Below, one piece after another: positions 45,601 to 54,529 of a stretch of DNA of 64,000 nucleotides. Origin of the DNA: Halovibrio variabilis (GTDB taxonomy: Bacteria; Pseudomonadota; Gammaproteobacteria; Pseudomonadales; Halomonadaceae); assembly GCF_007991175.1 (NCBI RefSeq), contig NZ_BJXV01000012.1, forward strand, positions 1-64,000. The letters are read 5' to 3'. The notes under the pieces were generated by a model. It had not been told where the DNA came from. It searched no databases and saw only the letters and a list, made by a program, of their open reading frames with translations. The position numbers and the translations under genes were made by a program. Positions within the stretch are counted from its first letter, which is position 1, and each line of letters starts with the position of its first letter.

Positions 45601-46598
45601 TCGGCCACATCGATAACTCGCTGCAGGCCGCCGAGGAGCTGCTGAGCACCCTGCTGGACATCTCCAAGCTGGACGCAGGCGCCTTAACACCGCGGCGTAG
45701 CCACTTTGCCCTGGCGGATATCATTCGCCCGCTACGCGCCGAGTTTGAGGTGATGGCAGACGATCGCGGGCTGGATTTAGACGTGGTACCCACCCAGCTG
45801 TGGGTCGACTCAGACCCCCAGATGCTGCGCCGCATTGTCCAGAACTTCTTATCCAACGCCATTCGCTACACCCAAGAGGGGCGCGTACTGCTGGGCTGTC
45901 GACGCCAGGGCAACTGGCTTTCGATTGAAGTGTGGGACAGCGGACCGGGTATTCCCGATTCCAAACTCAGCGAGATTTTCCAGGAATTCCGTCGTTTGGA
46001 TCAGGTATCGCGGCATAAAGAGAGTGAGAAAGGCCTCGGGCTGGGTCTTTCCATTGCCGACCGTATGAGCCGGGTGCTGGAGCATCCCATCAAGGTCCGC
46101 TCGACGGTGGGCAAAGGCGCGGTGTTCTCGGTTAGCGTGCCGATTGTTGCCGCCAGCGAGGCGAGCAGTGCCGAGCAGGAGCCCCAGCGCCGGGGTAGCC
46201 ATAAGCTTAGCGGCACCCGCATCATATGTATTGATAATGAAACGCTGATTTTGGAAGGCATGACCGCCATGTTAAGCGGCTGGGGGTGCGAGGTGTTTAC
46301 CGCCACCAGCATTGGCGGGGCTAAATCAATTTTACGCAATATGGACGGCGACCCTGACGCTATCCTGGCCGACTACCACCTGGACAATGAAGTCACTGGC
46401 TTAATGGCTTTGGAAGCGCTCAGCGAGCGCTTTGAAGGGGCGGTGCCGGGGATTGTGATTACCGCCGACCGCACTGAAGCGGTGGCCGAAGAGATCAAAC
46501 GGGCGGGCTATCAGCTACTGCTGAAGCCCGTAAAACCCGCGGCGCTGCGTGCGCTACTGACCCGCACCTTACAAGCCAATCGCGCCGCGGCGCGCTAG
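42657..46598 (+). CDS. crbS: transporter-fused hybrid sensor kinase CrbS
   Basis: 1313 residues. An N-terminal sodium:solute-symporter module of about 13 helices is followed by a linker, two PAS domains (~650-880), a coiled stretch, a HisKA domain with phospho-His H953 (AAASHDLLQPLNA), an ATPase domain (NFLSNAIRYTQEG, DSGPGIPDSKL) and a C-terminal receiver domain with D1239 (AILADYHLDNEV). This layout is that of CrbS (and CbrA-like kinases), which with CrbR activates acs for acetate use in Vibrio and Pseudomonas. GGGGAG and AAAGG precede ATG 42657. It converges on crbR, ends 11 bp apart, instead of sharing an operon. Confidence 0.9.
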   Translation: MFHGGLLVAVSLLYIAVLFGIAWYGDRRARTHGATRRRPIIYSLALAIYCTTWTFYGAVGQAATAGWSFASIFVGPILTFLLFWPVLAKMIRVAKHQNVTSIADFIASRYGKTQSLAAFASLVALVGTLPYIALQLKAVSTTFSVLTDASDVTHTPLFGDTAFYVAVVMAIFAILFGTRHTDATEHHEGLIHAVAFESLVKLLAFVVLGAFVTWGMFNGLGDLIGSAESQLELQRQLANQDFGQSFWAQTLLAMLAILCLPRQFHVAVVENIHPDDASKARWLFPLYLLAIAFFVVPLAAAGLLLFSESGVEPDTYVLALSMASGHQWLMLLTFIGGFSSATGMVIVAAVAVSIMISNEIVIPALFRLRWFDTKARDYGRLVLRARRLTIVAVLAMAYGFYRLIAEFTSLASIGMLSFAAAAQFAPALIGGLYWKRGNRLGVIVGMNAGFAIWAYSLLMPAMINAGVLPIGWLDGGPLGLNWLSPTALFGLNMGDSFTHGVMLSLGVNLFCYIFVSQVTSQRVVERIQASLFVDSVETRQTSVNRPWTGATTVGDLKVLCERFLGAGQVERAFEDYARRLGKPLDNGTRASIDIIQFTERFLASVLGASSARIVVNSALQGRGIGISDVISIVDEASQVLEFNRALLQATIENINQGISVVDQSLRLVVWNQRYLELFRFPDHLIRVGAPIDRIFRYNAHNGEYGPGDPEEHVQLLLDNIREGQPHRYVRYRQDGSVLEVQGNPMPGGGFVYTYQDITQQKRIEEALIRSENNIRIYTDNVPALIAYFDKECRYLFTNRAYEQAFNIDRNAVIGRRFEDVLPVKQAEERTPWVTRALNGERVSFEVSMRVNDAMRYMLVTYTPHFGDSQAILGFFALYQDITERRQAEIALKETNETLEERVRERTQALSEANAALRQENRVRAEAELALRQAKQLAEDANASKTRFLAAASHDLLQPLNAARLFTSALMQNVTTTDTQRIVGHIDNSLQAAEELLSTLLDISKLDAGALTPRRSHFALADIIRPLRAEFEVMADDRGLDLDVVPTQLWVDSDPQMLRRIVQNFLSNAIRYTQEGRVLLGCRRQGNWLSIEVWDSGPGIPDSKLSEIFQEFRRLDQVSRHKESEKGLGLGLSIADRMSRVLEHPIKVRSTVGKGAVFSVSVPIVAASEASSAEQEPQRRGSHKLSGTRIICIDNETLILEGMTAMLSGWGCEVFTATSIGGAKSILRNMDGDPDAILADYHLDNEVTGLMALEALSERFEGAVPGIVITADRTEAVAEEIKRAGYQLLLKPVKPAALRALLTRTLQANRAAAR

Positions 46599-46609
46599 GC
46601 AAAAGGGGG

Positions 46610-47272
46610 TTAAGAAACGACTTTGGGCGGCTCGACTTCCAGTTTCTGCGCGGCAATCACCGCCTGGGTGCGCGAGTGAACGCCCAGTTTGCGCAGAATC
46701 GCGGTCACGTGGGCCTTGATGGTCGCTTCAGAAACGCTCAGTTCGTAAGCGATCTGTTTATTCAGCAGGCCTTCGGTGAGCATATTCAAAACGCGAAACT
46801 GCTGGGGCGTCAGTGAGGCAATCGCCTCGGCAAAGCGCGACTCCTCTTCGCTGGTTTCGTCCAGCACGTTGGCCAACGCCTCGGGCAGCCACACTTCGCC
46901 CTGCAGAATTTCGCCGACGGCCTCGGCGATCAGCTGTAGCGACGACGATTTAGGGATAAAACCCGAGGCGCCGTAGTCAATAGCACGGCGCACCACATAA
47001 GGCTCATCACTACCCGACACCACCGCCACGGGGATATCGGGCATCTGGCCGCGCAGTTGAATCAAACCAGAGAAGCCGTGGGCTCCCGGCATATGTAAAT
47101 CCAGCAGGATCAAGTCGGCATCTGGGTGGCGATTCACCACCTCGGTGGTGGCTTCCATGGTGTCCGCTTCGACAATTTCCGCCTGGGGGGCCAACTGGCG
47201 TAACGCTTGGGTCAGCGCTGCACGAAACAGCGGGTGATCGTCAGCGACGATAAACTTATGAGCTACTGCCAT
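46610..47272 (-). CDS. crbR: LuxR-family response regulator CrbR
   Basis: 220 residues. The receiver domain (FIVADDHPLFRAAL; D58 in LILLDLHMPGAHG) is followed by a LuxR/NarL helix-turn-helix (LTPQQFRVLNMLTEGLLNKQ, SEATIKAHVTAILRKLGV). It is the expected partner of CrbS and activator of acs, which lies just upstream on the same strand behind a terminator. Assignment as CrbR rests on the neighbourhood plus domain layout. Confidence 0.88.
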   Translation of the reverse strand: MAVAHKFIVADDHPLFRAALTQALRQLAPQAEIVEADTMEATTEVVNRHPDADLILLDLHMPGAHGFSGLIQLRGQMPDIPVAVVSGSDEPYVVRRAIDYGASGFIPKSSSLQLIAEAVGEILQGEVWLPEALANVLDETSEEESRFAEAIASLTPQQFRVLNMLTEGLLNKQIAYELSVSEATIKAHVTAILRKLGVHSRTQAVIAAQKLEVEPPKVVS

Positions 47273-47462
47273 GGATATTCCTCCGGTTCCTCGAGCAGCG
47301 GGGTTGTCTGCCGCCGCGACGCTAGGCTCTTACGGTTGTGAAGCATGGTACCCCATGGGCTTCATCATGCCCAAGCATCACATGCACAATTTATAATAGA
47401 TAGTTCATACAAGTGAAACACGTATTTATCAATACGTATCTACCAACACGTACTTATAAACA

Positions 47463-47497
47463 CAACCGTGCCGACCTACTCAGGTCGGCACGGTTTT
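47463..47497. terminator. terminator downstream of acs
   Basis: AACCGTGCCGACCT-ACTC-AGGTCGGCACGGTTTT is a perfect long hairpin 50 bp past the acs stop on the minus strand; it can act on both strands. Confidence 0.85.
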
Positions 47498-47547
47498 CAC
47501 TCGATAACAGGCTTTATTAGGCGAGACAGCCTAACGCGGCGGCAGCG

Positions 47548-49497
47548 TTATTGATTGGCGCGATGCTCAATCAGCTCATCCACCACCGACGGGTCGGCCA
47601 GGGTGCTGGTATCGCCCAGGCCATCGCACTCGTTGGCGGCAATCTTGCGCAGAATACGCCGCATGATTTTGCCTGAACGCGTTTTCGGCAAGCCTGGCGC
47701 CCACTGAATGATATCCGGTGAGGCAATCGGACCAATGTCTTTACGTACCCATTGGGTCAGCTCTTTTTTGAGTTCGTCCGACGCTTCGATGCCGTCACCC
47801 AGGGTGACATAAATGTAGATGCCTTGTCCCTTTATATCGTGCGGGAAACCCACCACGGCCGCTTCAGCGACGGCGCTGTGCGCGACCAGCGAGGATTCGA
47901 TCTCAGCGGTGCCCATGCGGTGGCCCGATACGTTCAGGACATCATCGACGCGGCCAGTGATCCAGTAGTAACCATCCTCATCGCGGCGGCAACCGTCGCC
48001 AGTGAAGTACATGCCTTCGTAAGCCGAAAAGTAGGTTTGGATAAAGCGTTCGTGGTCGCCCCAGATAGAGCGCGCTTGTCCCGGCCAGGAGTCGAGAATC
48101 ACCAAGTTACCTTCGGTGGCGCCCTCAAGAAGATGACCTTCGTTATCCACCAAGGCTGGCTTTACGCCAAAAAAGGCCGTGGTCGCCGAGCCGGGTTTGA
48201 GCGGCGTGGCGCCCGGTAGCGGGGTAATCATGATGCCGCCGGTTTCAGTTTGCCACCAGGTATCCACAATCGGGCACTGTTCGTTGCCGATAACACGGTA
48301 GAACCATTCCCAGGCCTCGGGGTTAATCGGCTCGCCCACCGAACCCAGCAAACGCAGGCTGTCGCGCTTGCTCGAATCCATGACGTTGTCGCCATGGGCC
48401 ATCAGCGCGCGCACCGCGGTGGGCGCAGTGTAAAGAATATTCACCTTGTGCTTATCAACGATCTCACCCAAACGGCCGTGCGTCGGGTAGCTCGGCACAC
48501 CCTCAAACATGAGGGTGGTTGCGCCGTTCGCCAAGGGGCCGTAAACGATGTAGCTATGGCCGGTCACCCAGCCCACGTCCGCGCTACACCAGTAAACCTC
48601 ACCCTCATGGTAATCAAACACGTACTGATGGGTCATGGCGGCATAGAGCAGGTAGCCGCCGGAAGTGTGTTTTAAGCCTTTCGGCGCGCCGGTAGAGCCC
48701 GAGGTGTAGAGAATAAACAGCGGGTCTTCGGCGCCCATGGGCTCGGCTTCGCATTCGCCAGACTGCTGGTCGACCAGCTCGTCAAACCAAATATCGCGGC
48801 CGTCGTTCCAATCAATCTCGCCGCCGGTACGCTTCACCACCAGGACGTTTTTGCACACGTCGGTGCCTTCACGGGTCAAGGCGGCGTCTACGTTCTCTTT
48901 CAACGGCACGTGCTTGCCGCCACGCACCGATTCATCGGCGGTAATCACCAGCTTGGAGTCGGCACCAATCACTCGTTGAGCGACGGCATCGGGCGAGAAG
49001 CCGCCGAATACCACCGAGTGCACCGCGCCAATACGCGCACAGGCGAGCATGGCCATGGCGGCTTCGGGAATCATCGGCATATACAGCGTCACGGTATCGC
49101 CTTTGCCAACACCTAGCTCTTTGAGCGCGTTAGCCAGCTGATTGGTTCGGGTATACAGCTCACGATAGGTGATGTGCTTGGAATCTTTGGGGTCATCACC
49201 TTCCCAAATAATCGCCGTTTGATCGCCACGCTTATCTAGATGACGGTCAAGGCAGTTGGCGCTGACGTTGAGCAAGCCATCTTCAAACCACCGGATATCG
49301 ACATTGTCACGCGCAAAGGAGGTATTTTTGATGTTGCTGGGCGGTTTAATCCAGTCAAGGCGTTTGGCTTGTTCAGCCCAGAAGCCTTCCGGGTCGTCCA
49401 TCGACTGCTGGTACATGGCCGTGTACTTGGTTTTATCGACCCACGCATTGGCGGCAAAATCGTCGCGCACTGGATAGACGTTCTGTTGATCGCTCAT
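47548..49497 (-). CDS. acs: acetyl-CoA synthetase
   Basis: 649 residues from ATG 49497 (AGAGG nine bases upstream). It activates acetate to acetyl-CoA through acetyl-AMP. AMP-binding motif [41 protein letters not shown] and the C-terminal lysine region [14 protein letters not shown] (target of reversible acetylation in this family) are all present. It follows the acetate carrier, kinase and regulator genes as a functional block. Control by CrbR is expected. Confidence 0.96.
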   Translation of the reverse strand: MSDQQNVYPVRDDFAANAWVDKTKYTAMYQQSMDDPEGFWAEQAKRLDWIKPPSNIKNTSFARDNVDIRWFEDGLLNVSANCLDRHLDKRGDQTAIIWEGDDPKDSKHITYRELYTRTNQLANALKELGVGKGDTVTLYMPMIPEAAMAMLACARIGAVHSVVFGGFSPDAVAQRVIGADSKLVITADESVRGGKHVPLKENVDAALTREGTDVCKNVLVVKRTGGEIDWNDGRDIWFDELVDQQSGECEAEPMGAEDPLFILYTSGSTGAPKGLKHTSGGYLLYAAMTHQYVFDYHEGEVYWCSADVGWVTGHSYIVYGPLANGATTLMFEGVPSYPTHGRLGEIVDKHKVNILYTAPTAVRALMAHGDNVMDSSKRDSLRLLGSVGEPINPEAWEWFYRVIGNEQCPIVDTWWQTETGGIMITPLPGATPLKPGSATTAFFGVKPALVDNEGHLLEGATEGNLVILDSWPGQARSIWGDHERFIQTYFSAYEGMYFTGDGCRRDEDGYYWITGRVDDVLNVSGHRMGTAEIESSLVAHSAVAEAAVVGFPHDIKGQGIYIYVTLGDGIEASDELKKELTQWVRKDIGPIASPDIIQWAPGLPKTRSGKIMRRILRKIAANECDGLGDTSTLADPSVVDELIEHRANQ

Positions 49498-49710
49498 AAA
49501 ATTGCCTCTGGCCTCTGTCCGTAAATATGTCCGCAAATCTGTCCGTAAGAATGCACTCTCTACCTACAGAAAATATAGTCGATATTGTTCTTAGGCGTAT
49601 CGACATCGATTAATGTCCCCCTAGCATAAACCTCCTCGCACGGCCTTCCCTTTAGACATTGGTATTATCACTTTTTATTTAAAAAACAGTAATTTATACA
49701 CTAAAAAGGA

Positions 49711-50253
49711 CTATTCTTCAGACCTATAGACCAAGGTCTTAGCGCAGTATCGGCACCGATAGCGGCGCCCGTTCACCACTAAAGTATGACGCCGCCGGGT
49801 AAAATGGTGGGTACGGCAGCCACACTGATAGCGATATGGCGCCGCCTGCGCCTGGCGAATATCAAACCGGTGGGTGACGCTGGGAGCTAGACCAAACAGG
49901 TCGCGCATCACCGTTTTCCATTCACGGCCGTGGGGCTTCAAGCGCGTTCCATGCGCCAGATGAAACACCAGCCAGTGGGCCATCTCATGGGGAATAACCT
50001 CATCGAAAAACGCCATGCGGTTTTCACTCAGCAACACTGGGTTCAGGCGTATACCGCCGCGACCCAGATGCGCCTGCCCAGCCGAGGCGCCGCGCAAATC
50101 AAACCATACCGTTGGCTGCGGCAACCCCGGGCTCACCTCTAGGCAGCGCCGCCAGGCCTGCTCGACGCGAACCAGCGCGGCTTGATGTAAATCGACGGGT
50201 GGCATAGTGGCCAGTTCCGCAGCTGGCCACGGAGGCAGTGGTGATGTCTTCAT
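49711..50253 (-). CDS. sprT: SprT-family zinc metalloprotease-like protein
   Basis: 180 residues. Zinc motif HEMAHW (H89, E90, H93) with a third His in LKPHGREWKTVM (H108), then a C-terminal zinc ribbon (YQCGCRTHHFTRR, YRCRYCAKTL). SprT/SprTN-type proteins are related to the DNA-protein-crosslink protease Spartan. Bacterial function is poorly defined. It diverges from the YecA-family gene, 71 bp apart. Confidence 0.9.
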   Translation of the reverse strand: MKTSPLPPWPAAELATMPPVDLHQAALVRVEQAWRRCLEVSPGLPQPTVWFDLRGASAGQAHLGRGGIRLNPVLLSENRMAFFDEVIPHEMAHWLVFHLAHGTRLKPHGREWKTVMRDLFGLAPSVTHRFDIRQAQAAPYRYQCGCRTHHFTRRRHTLVVNGRRYRCRYCAKTLVYRSEE

Positions 50254-50324
50254 TAGTGATAAACTAGCCGTTATAAGTAGACATTGACCGATAGTTACCG
50301 ATTCGCATTGACGAGGCTTGACTC

Positions 50325-50984
50325 ATGGCAGAGCGTAGCGACACCCCCGACACGAACACGCCACCGCAGCCACTGCTCGACGACGAGCAGCTGGATAGAC
50401 TGGACGACTTCCTGGACTCCGATCAAGTGGACGAAGACGCCCTGGATCTGATTTCAGCGCATGGCTTTTTAGTCGCGCTGGCGGTGGCCCCTAGCGAAGT
50501 GCCGCCTACCCAGTGGCTGGCTGAGCTGTTTCAGGGCGAACCCCGCTACGTCGATGACGCCGAACGGGATGAGATTATCACGCTGCTAACGCGCTTGCGT
50601 GACAATGCCGTCGCCGTGCTGGAGCAAGGCGGCTTACCGGAGCTGCCTTTCGAGTTAACCCTGGGCGGGGAGCCCGCCGAGGACACCCCTATCGGCGACT
50701 GGTGCGCGGGCTTTATGGAGGGCGTTTTCAGCGATGAAAGCGCCTGGTTCCAAGACGACGAGGAAGCCGCGGCCACCCTGCTGCTGCCGTTTATGCTGCT
50801 CTCTGGACTGTTCGACGATGAGCCGGACATGGCTGAACTGGCCAAGGATCAAGCCCGCCAGGAGTCGCTGGTCGTCCAGCTACCGGAACTGGTGCTGGAT
50901 CTTTACCTGCACTATCGCGTACCGTCGGAAACCCCTAAACCCAAACCACGCAAGAAGACACCCTCTAAAGGCAAACAACGCTAA
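50325..50984 (+). CDS. YecA/UPF0149-family protein
   Basis: 219 residues, acidic. The UPF0149 pattern is seen in LDDFLDSDQ, ALDLISAHGFLVALAVAP and GDWCAGFMEGVF. The C-terminus is a short basic tail (KPKPRKKTPSKGKQR) without the SEC-C zinc motif found in some YecA proteins. Function unknown. It converges with clsB, ends 4 bp apart. Confidence 0.85.
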   Translation: MAERSDTPDTNTPPQPLLDDEQLDRLDDFLDSDQVDEDALDLISAHGFLVALAVAPSEVPPTQWLAELFQGEPRYVDDAERDEIITLLTRLRDNAVAVLEQGGLPELPFELTLGGEPAEDTPIGDWCAGFMEGVFSDESAWFQDDEEAAATLLLPFMLLSGLFDDEPDMAELAKDQARQESLVVQLPELVLDLYLHYRVPSETPKPKPRKKTPSKGKQR

Positions 50985-50988
50985 CGCA

Positions 50989-52110
50989 CTACCTTAGCCG
51001 CATGATCAGCGCATCCAGCACGCCGTAGAGCCACTCACGGGCGCGCTGCTTCCATGGCCGGGCCGCCCAAGCGGCGGCGTCTACTTCCTGGCTGGTGACG
51101 AAGTTGCGCTCGAACAGGGCGCGCACTTCACCTGCCAGTTGGCGGTCGACCACCTCCTGGTTGGCTTCCAGGTTCCAGTGCAAATTCCAATGATCAAAAT
51201 TACACGAACCAATGCTTACCCACTCATCGGCAAGCACAAATTTGGCATGGATAAAGGTTGGCTGAAACTCGAAAATACGCACCCCGGCCTTGAGCATGGA
51301 GTGGTAAAAACGCTGGCTGGCAAAGCGGACACCGGGATGATCATGCTTTGTTCCCGGCAGCAGTAGGCGCACGTCAATGCCGCGCCGCGCCGCCCGAGCC
51401 AAGCGGCGACGCAGCGCAAAAGTGGGCACAAAATAGGGCGTACACAGCCACAGACACCGGCTAGAGCGGCTAACCCGGTAATGCAGCGAATGGCGAATCG
51501 CTTGATAGCGATAGCCGCGGGCCGACATTGCTCGCCCCGTCACGCCATTGGCATGCACCCGCGGCTTACGCTGTTCGGGCAGCGCGGCGGCCATGCCAGC
51601 GCGCTTGTCGCCGCGGGTGAGTCGTGAACGCCACAGCTGCCGAAACAGCTGCTCCCAGTCGGCCACTACCGGCCCATCGATACGCAAGGCAATTTCGTAC
51701 CAAGCGCTGAGAAACGCATCCACCGCGCCAAAGCCACCGGTGAACGCCAGCTCGCCATCAATCACCAGCATTTTACGGTGATCGCGGCTCAGGTTACGGG
51801 CCAGGGAGTGAAAGCCTAAGGGGTTAAAAAAGCGTAGCTGCACACCGCCCTGCTGGAGGCGTTGGCGGTCGTCGTTGGCTAGCCCCATAGCGCCGTAGCC
51901 GTCGAGCAGCAGACACACACATACACCACGCTGGGCAGCGCCAATCAAGGCATCGATGACTTGGTCCGCAAGCTGCCCCGACTCCATCAGGTAGAGCTCT
52001 AGCAGTACATAGTACTCAGCGGCATTGACCGCCTCAAACATGGCCGGCAGAAACCGCGAGGCTTCCGGCAGCAGCGTAAATCGATTGCCTTTTCGCCACA
52101 CGTTCTGCAT
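50989..52110 (-). CDS. clsB: cardiolipin synthase ClsB-like phospholipase D protein
   Basis: About 373 residues from ATG 52110 (AAGGAG six bases upstream). Two HKD motifs, DHRKMLVIDG and FIHAKFVLAD, each H-x-K-x4-D, form the active site; no N-terminal membrane helices, as in ClsB. It makes cardiolipin from phosphatidylglycerol and may act at the inner membrane. Last gene of tsaB-rsmJ-clsB; the tail ends in basic residues. Confidence 0.9.
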   Translation of the reverse strand: MQNVWRKGNRFTLLPEASRFLPAMFEAVNAAEYYVLLELYLMESGQLADQVIDALIGAAQRGVCVCLLLDGYGAMGLANDDRQRLQQGGVQLRFFNPLGFHSLARNLSRDHRKMLVIDGELAFTGGFGAVDAFLSAWYEIALRIDGPVVADWEQLFRQLWRSRLTRGDKRAGMAAALPEQRKPRVHANGVTGRAMSARGYRYQAIRHSLHYRVSRSSRCLWLCTPYFVPTFALRRRLARAARRGIDVRLLLPGTKHDHPGVRFASQRFYHSMLKAGVRIFEFQPTFIHAKFVLADEWVSIGSCNFDHWNLHWNLEANQEVVDRQLAGEVRALFERNFVTSQEVDAAAWAARPWKQRAREWLYGVLDALIMRLR

Positions 52111-52138
52111 GGATGCTCCTTGCCTTGCCACTGATGAG

Positions 52139-52846
52139 CTAGCGTACTAATGAACGATGGACATACAAATCGTAGCGGCTGGTTTTGCCCGCTAAGGTGT
52201 GTTGCGGGGCGGGGCCGGCAATCGGCGGCGCCTTACGTGGGCGTTTGACCACCACGCGGTGAGTGGCCACATCCAACGCCGCCTCAAGCAGCCGGGGGGC
52301 ATCGTTGTCATCGCCGGCCAGCTGGCGAAACAAACGCATCTCTTTTTTTACCAGCGCCGATTTTTCACGATGGGGAAACATTGGGTCCAGATGGATCACC
52401 TGGGGGGAAAAATGGGCGCTGGCCACTAATGCCGCCAGGGAGTGCGCGGCATCGCCGTGACGCAGCGTCATGCGGGCAGCAATCTCCGCTGTGTCGCTAT
52501 GCCGGGAGGCACGTTGCAGGCCATCCTCCAGCAGCGCCGCAATCGCCGCAACCCGCTCGATGAGCAGCACCTGAGCGCCCAAACTCGCCAACACAAAGGC
52601 ATCGCGGCCCAGCCCCGCCGTGGCATCGACAATGCTGGGCGTCACGCCCTTGGCTAGCCCGCAGGCCTTGGCGACTAACTGCCCGCGCCCCCCGCCAAAC
52701 TGGCGCCGATGAGCCGCCTTACCGGCAACAAAATCGACGCTCAGCGGTTTGCCGTAGCGTGCTTCATCGCCCATCAACACTAGCCGATCACCCTGCTGCG
52801 CTAGTGCAAGCTCGGCGGGCAGCGCCGTATCAACCGTGAACGTCAT
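52139..52846 (-). CDS. rsmJ: 16S rRNA (guanine1516-N2)-methyltransferase
   Basis: 235 residues from ATG 52846, which overlaps the tsaB stop by 4 bp (ATGA). SAM-binding motif [20 protein letters not shown], catalytic-loop [20 protein letters not shown], and KRPRKAPPI near the end are RsmJ signatures. A small ribosomal RNA modification enzyme. An extended reading frame upstream exists but would lie inside tsaB. Confidence 0.93.
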   Translation of the reverse strand: MTFTVDTALPAELALAQQGDRLVLMGDEARYGKPLSVDFVAGKAAHRRQFGGGRGQLVAKACGLAKGVTPSIVDATAGLGRDAFVLASLGAQVLLIERVAAIAALLEDGLQRASRHSDTAEIAARMTLRHGDAAHSLAALVASAHFSPQVIHLDPMFPHREKSALVKKEMRLFRQLAGDDNDAPRLLEAALDVATHRVVVKRPRKAPPIAGPAPQHTLAGKTSRYDLYVHRSLVR

Positions 52847-53541
52847 GCAGGCTTTTTCCAGGCCACGTCGTTGCGCAGATAAACCGGCTGAACCAAGTGG
52901 GCGGCCCGCCCCAGCCCGGCGGCAAAATCGCGCGCCGCCAGCCACGCCATTTCTTCAGCCCGCGGTTCAAGGTCATTTAACGACTGGGGCATGTTCAACT
53001 GCACCTCAGTGGAGAATTGCTCCCACAGCGTAAAGCCGCTGCCCACGCCGACCCAGTCGGTTTCATCGCCGGGTAAGCGTAGCGTCTCGGGGGCAAGCAC
53101 GGCTTCAGCGCTCATCGCCGTGATGGTGTCTTTCAGGCAGTGCCAGGTGGCGACATAGACTTCCCCCATTCGGGCATCTAGCGCCGTGACGATGTGGCGG
53201 AGGTGGTAACGACGGTGCCCCTGAAGGGCCAGCGCCTCCAATGTAGACACACCCAGCAGCGGGCAATCCAAACCAAACGCGAGCCCCTGGGCGACACCCG
53301 CCGCAATACGCAGCCCGGTAAACGAACCCGGCCCACGGCCAAAGGCAACGGCATCAAGCTGGGAGGGCGACACTTGCGCCTCGGCAAGCACCGCATCGAC
53401 CATCGGCATAAGGCGACGGGTATGCGCCCGTGGCGTCATCTCAAAACGCGCCAAGCACGCTGTGCCCGCATCGTCTTGGCGCAGCAGGGCCGCTGAACAG
53501 GCGCTTGAAGAAGCGTCCAGGGCAAGCAGATGTAACGGCAT
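52843..53541 (-). CDS. tsaB: tRNA threonylcarbamoyladenosine synthesis protein TsaB
   Basis: About 232 residues from ATG 53541. The start [16 protein letters not shown] and the block [21 protein letters not shown] are diagnostic of the ASKHA-fold TsaB, the scaffold that holds TsaD and TsaE for t6A37 tRNA modification. Operon with rsmJ and clsB. A second tRNA-37 enzyme, trmO, is also in this window. Confidence 0.95.
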   Translation of the reverse strand: MPLHLLALDASSSACSAALLRQDDAGTACLARFEMTPRAHTRRLMPMVDAVLAEAQVSPSQLDAVAFGRGPGSFTGLRIAAGVAQGLAFGLDCPLLGVSTLEALALQGHRRYHLRHIVTALDARMGEVYVATWHCLKDTITAMSAEAVLAPETLRLPGDETDWVGVGSGFTLWEQFSTEVQLNMPQSLNDLEPRAEEMAWLAARDFAAGLGRAAHLVQPVYLRNDVAWKKPA

Positions 53542-53598
53542 AGCAAAGGCCACTCGTAAGAAAGATGGCGGCATTATACCTTTGTCAGGCTAACACGA

Positions 53599-53625
53599 CG
53601 ATGGCCCGCATTAAGCGGGCCATCG
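53599..53625. terminator. stem-loop after adk
   Basis: GATGGCCCGC and GCGGGCCATC form a 10-bp stem around ATTAA just past the adk stop on the minus strand. There is no T run, so termination may be weak or the hairpin may only protect the mRNA end. Confidence 0.5.
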
Positions 53626-53647
53626 GCAAAGGCGTAAAACGCGTTGG

Positions 53648-54319
<672 letters not shown>

Positions 54320-54430
54320 TTAAAATATAATAATCGGTTAATGGACAATAACCGTGCCCCTCAAGCGACACAACTCCCCAAAAGCCTGAGAGACCCACTT
54401 TTATTGCACTTTTTTTAAGATAAATCAGCG

Positions 54431-54452
54431 AAGTGGTGTAAAACTACCACTT
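54431..54452. promoter_or_regulatory. 22-bp palindrome upstream of adk
   Basis: AAGTGGT (54431-54437) and ACCACTT (54446-54452) are perfect inverted arms around GTAAAACT. It lies about 130 bp upstream of adk. Similar GTAGT/ACTAC palindromes occur upstream of aceE. Confidence 0.45.
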
Positions 54453-54477
54453 TGGTCGCCCTGCTGTCGGCTCAACA

Positions 54478-54511
54478 AACACAAGCGGCGCCCCGAGGGG
54501 CGCCGCTTGTT
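54478..54511. terminator. hairpin after aceF
   Basis: ACAAGCGGCGCCCC-GAG-GGGCGCCGCTTGT is a very stable GC stem 20 bp past the aceF stop on the minus strand. The T content after it is low (TGTTTGTTG). Confidence 0.75.
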
Positions 54512-54529
54512 AAAGCACATCGCTACCCA

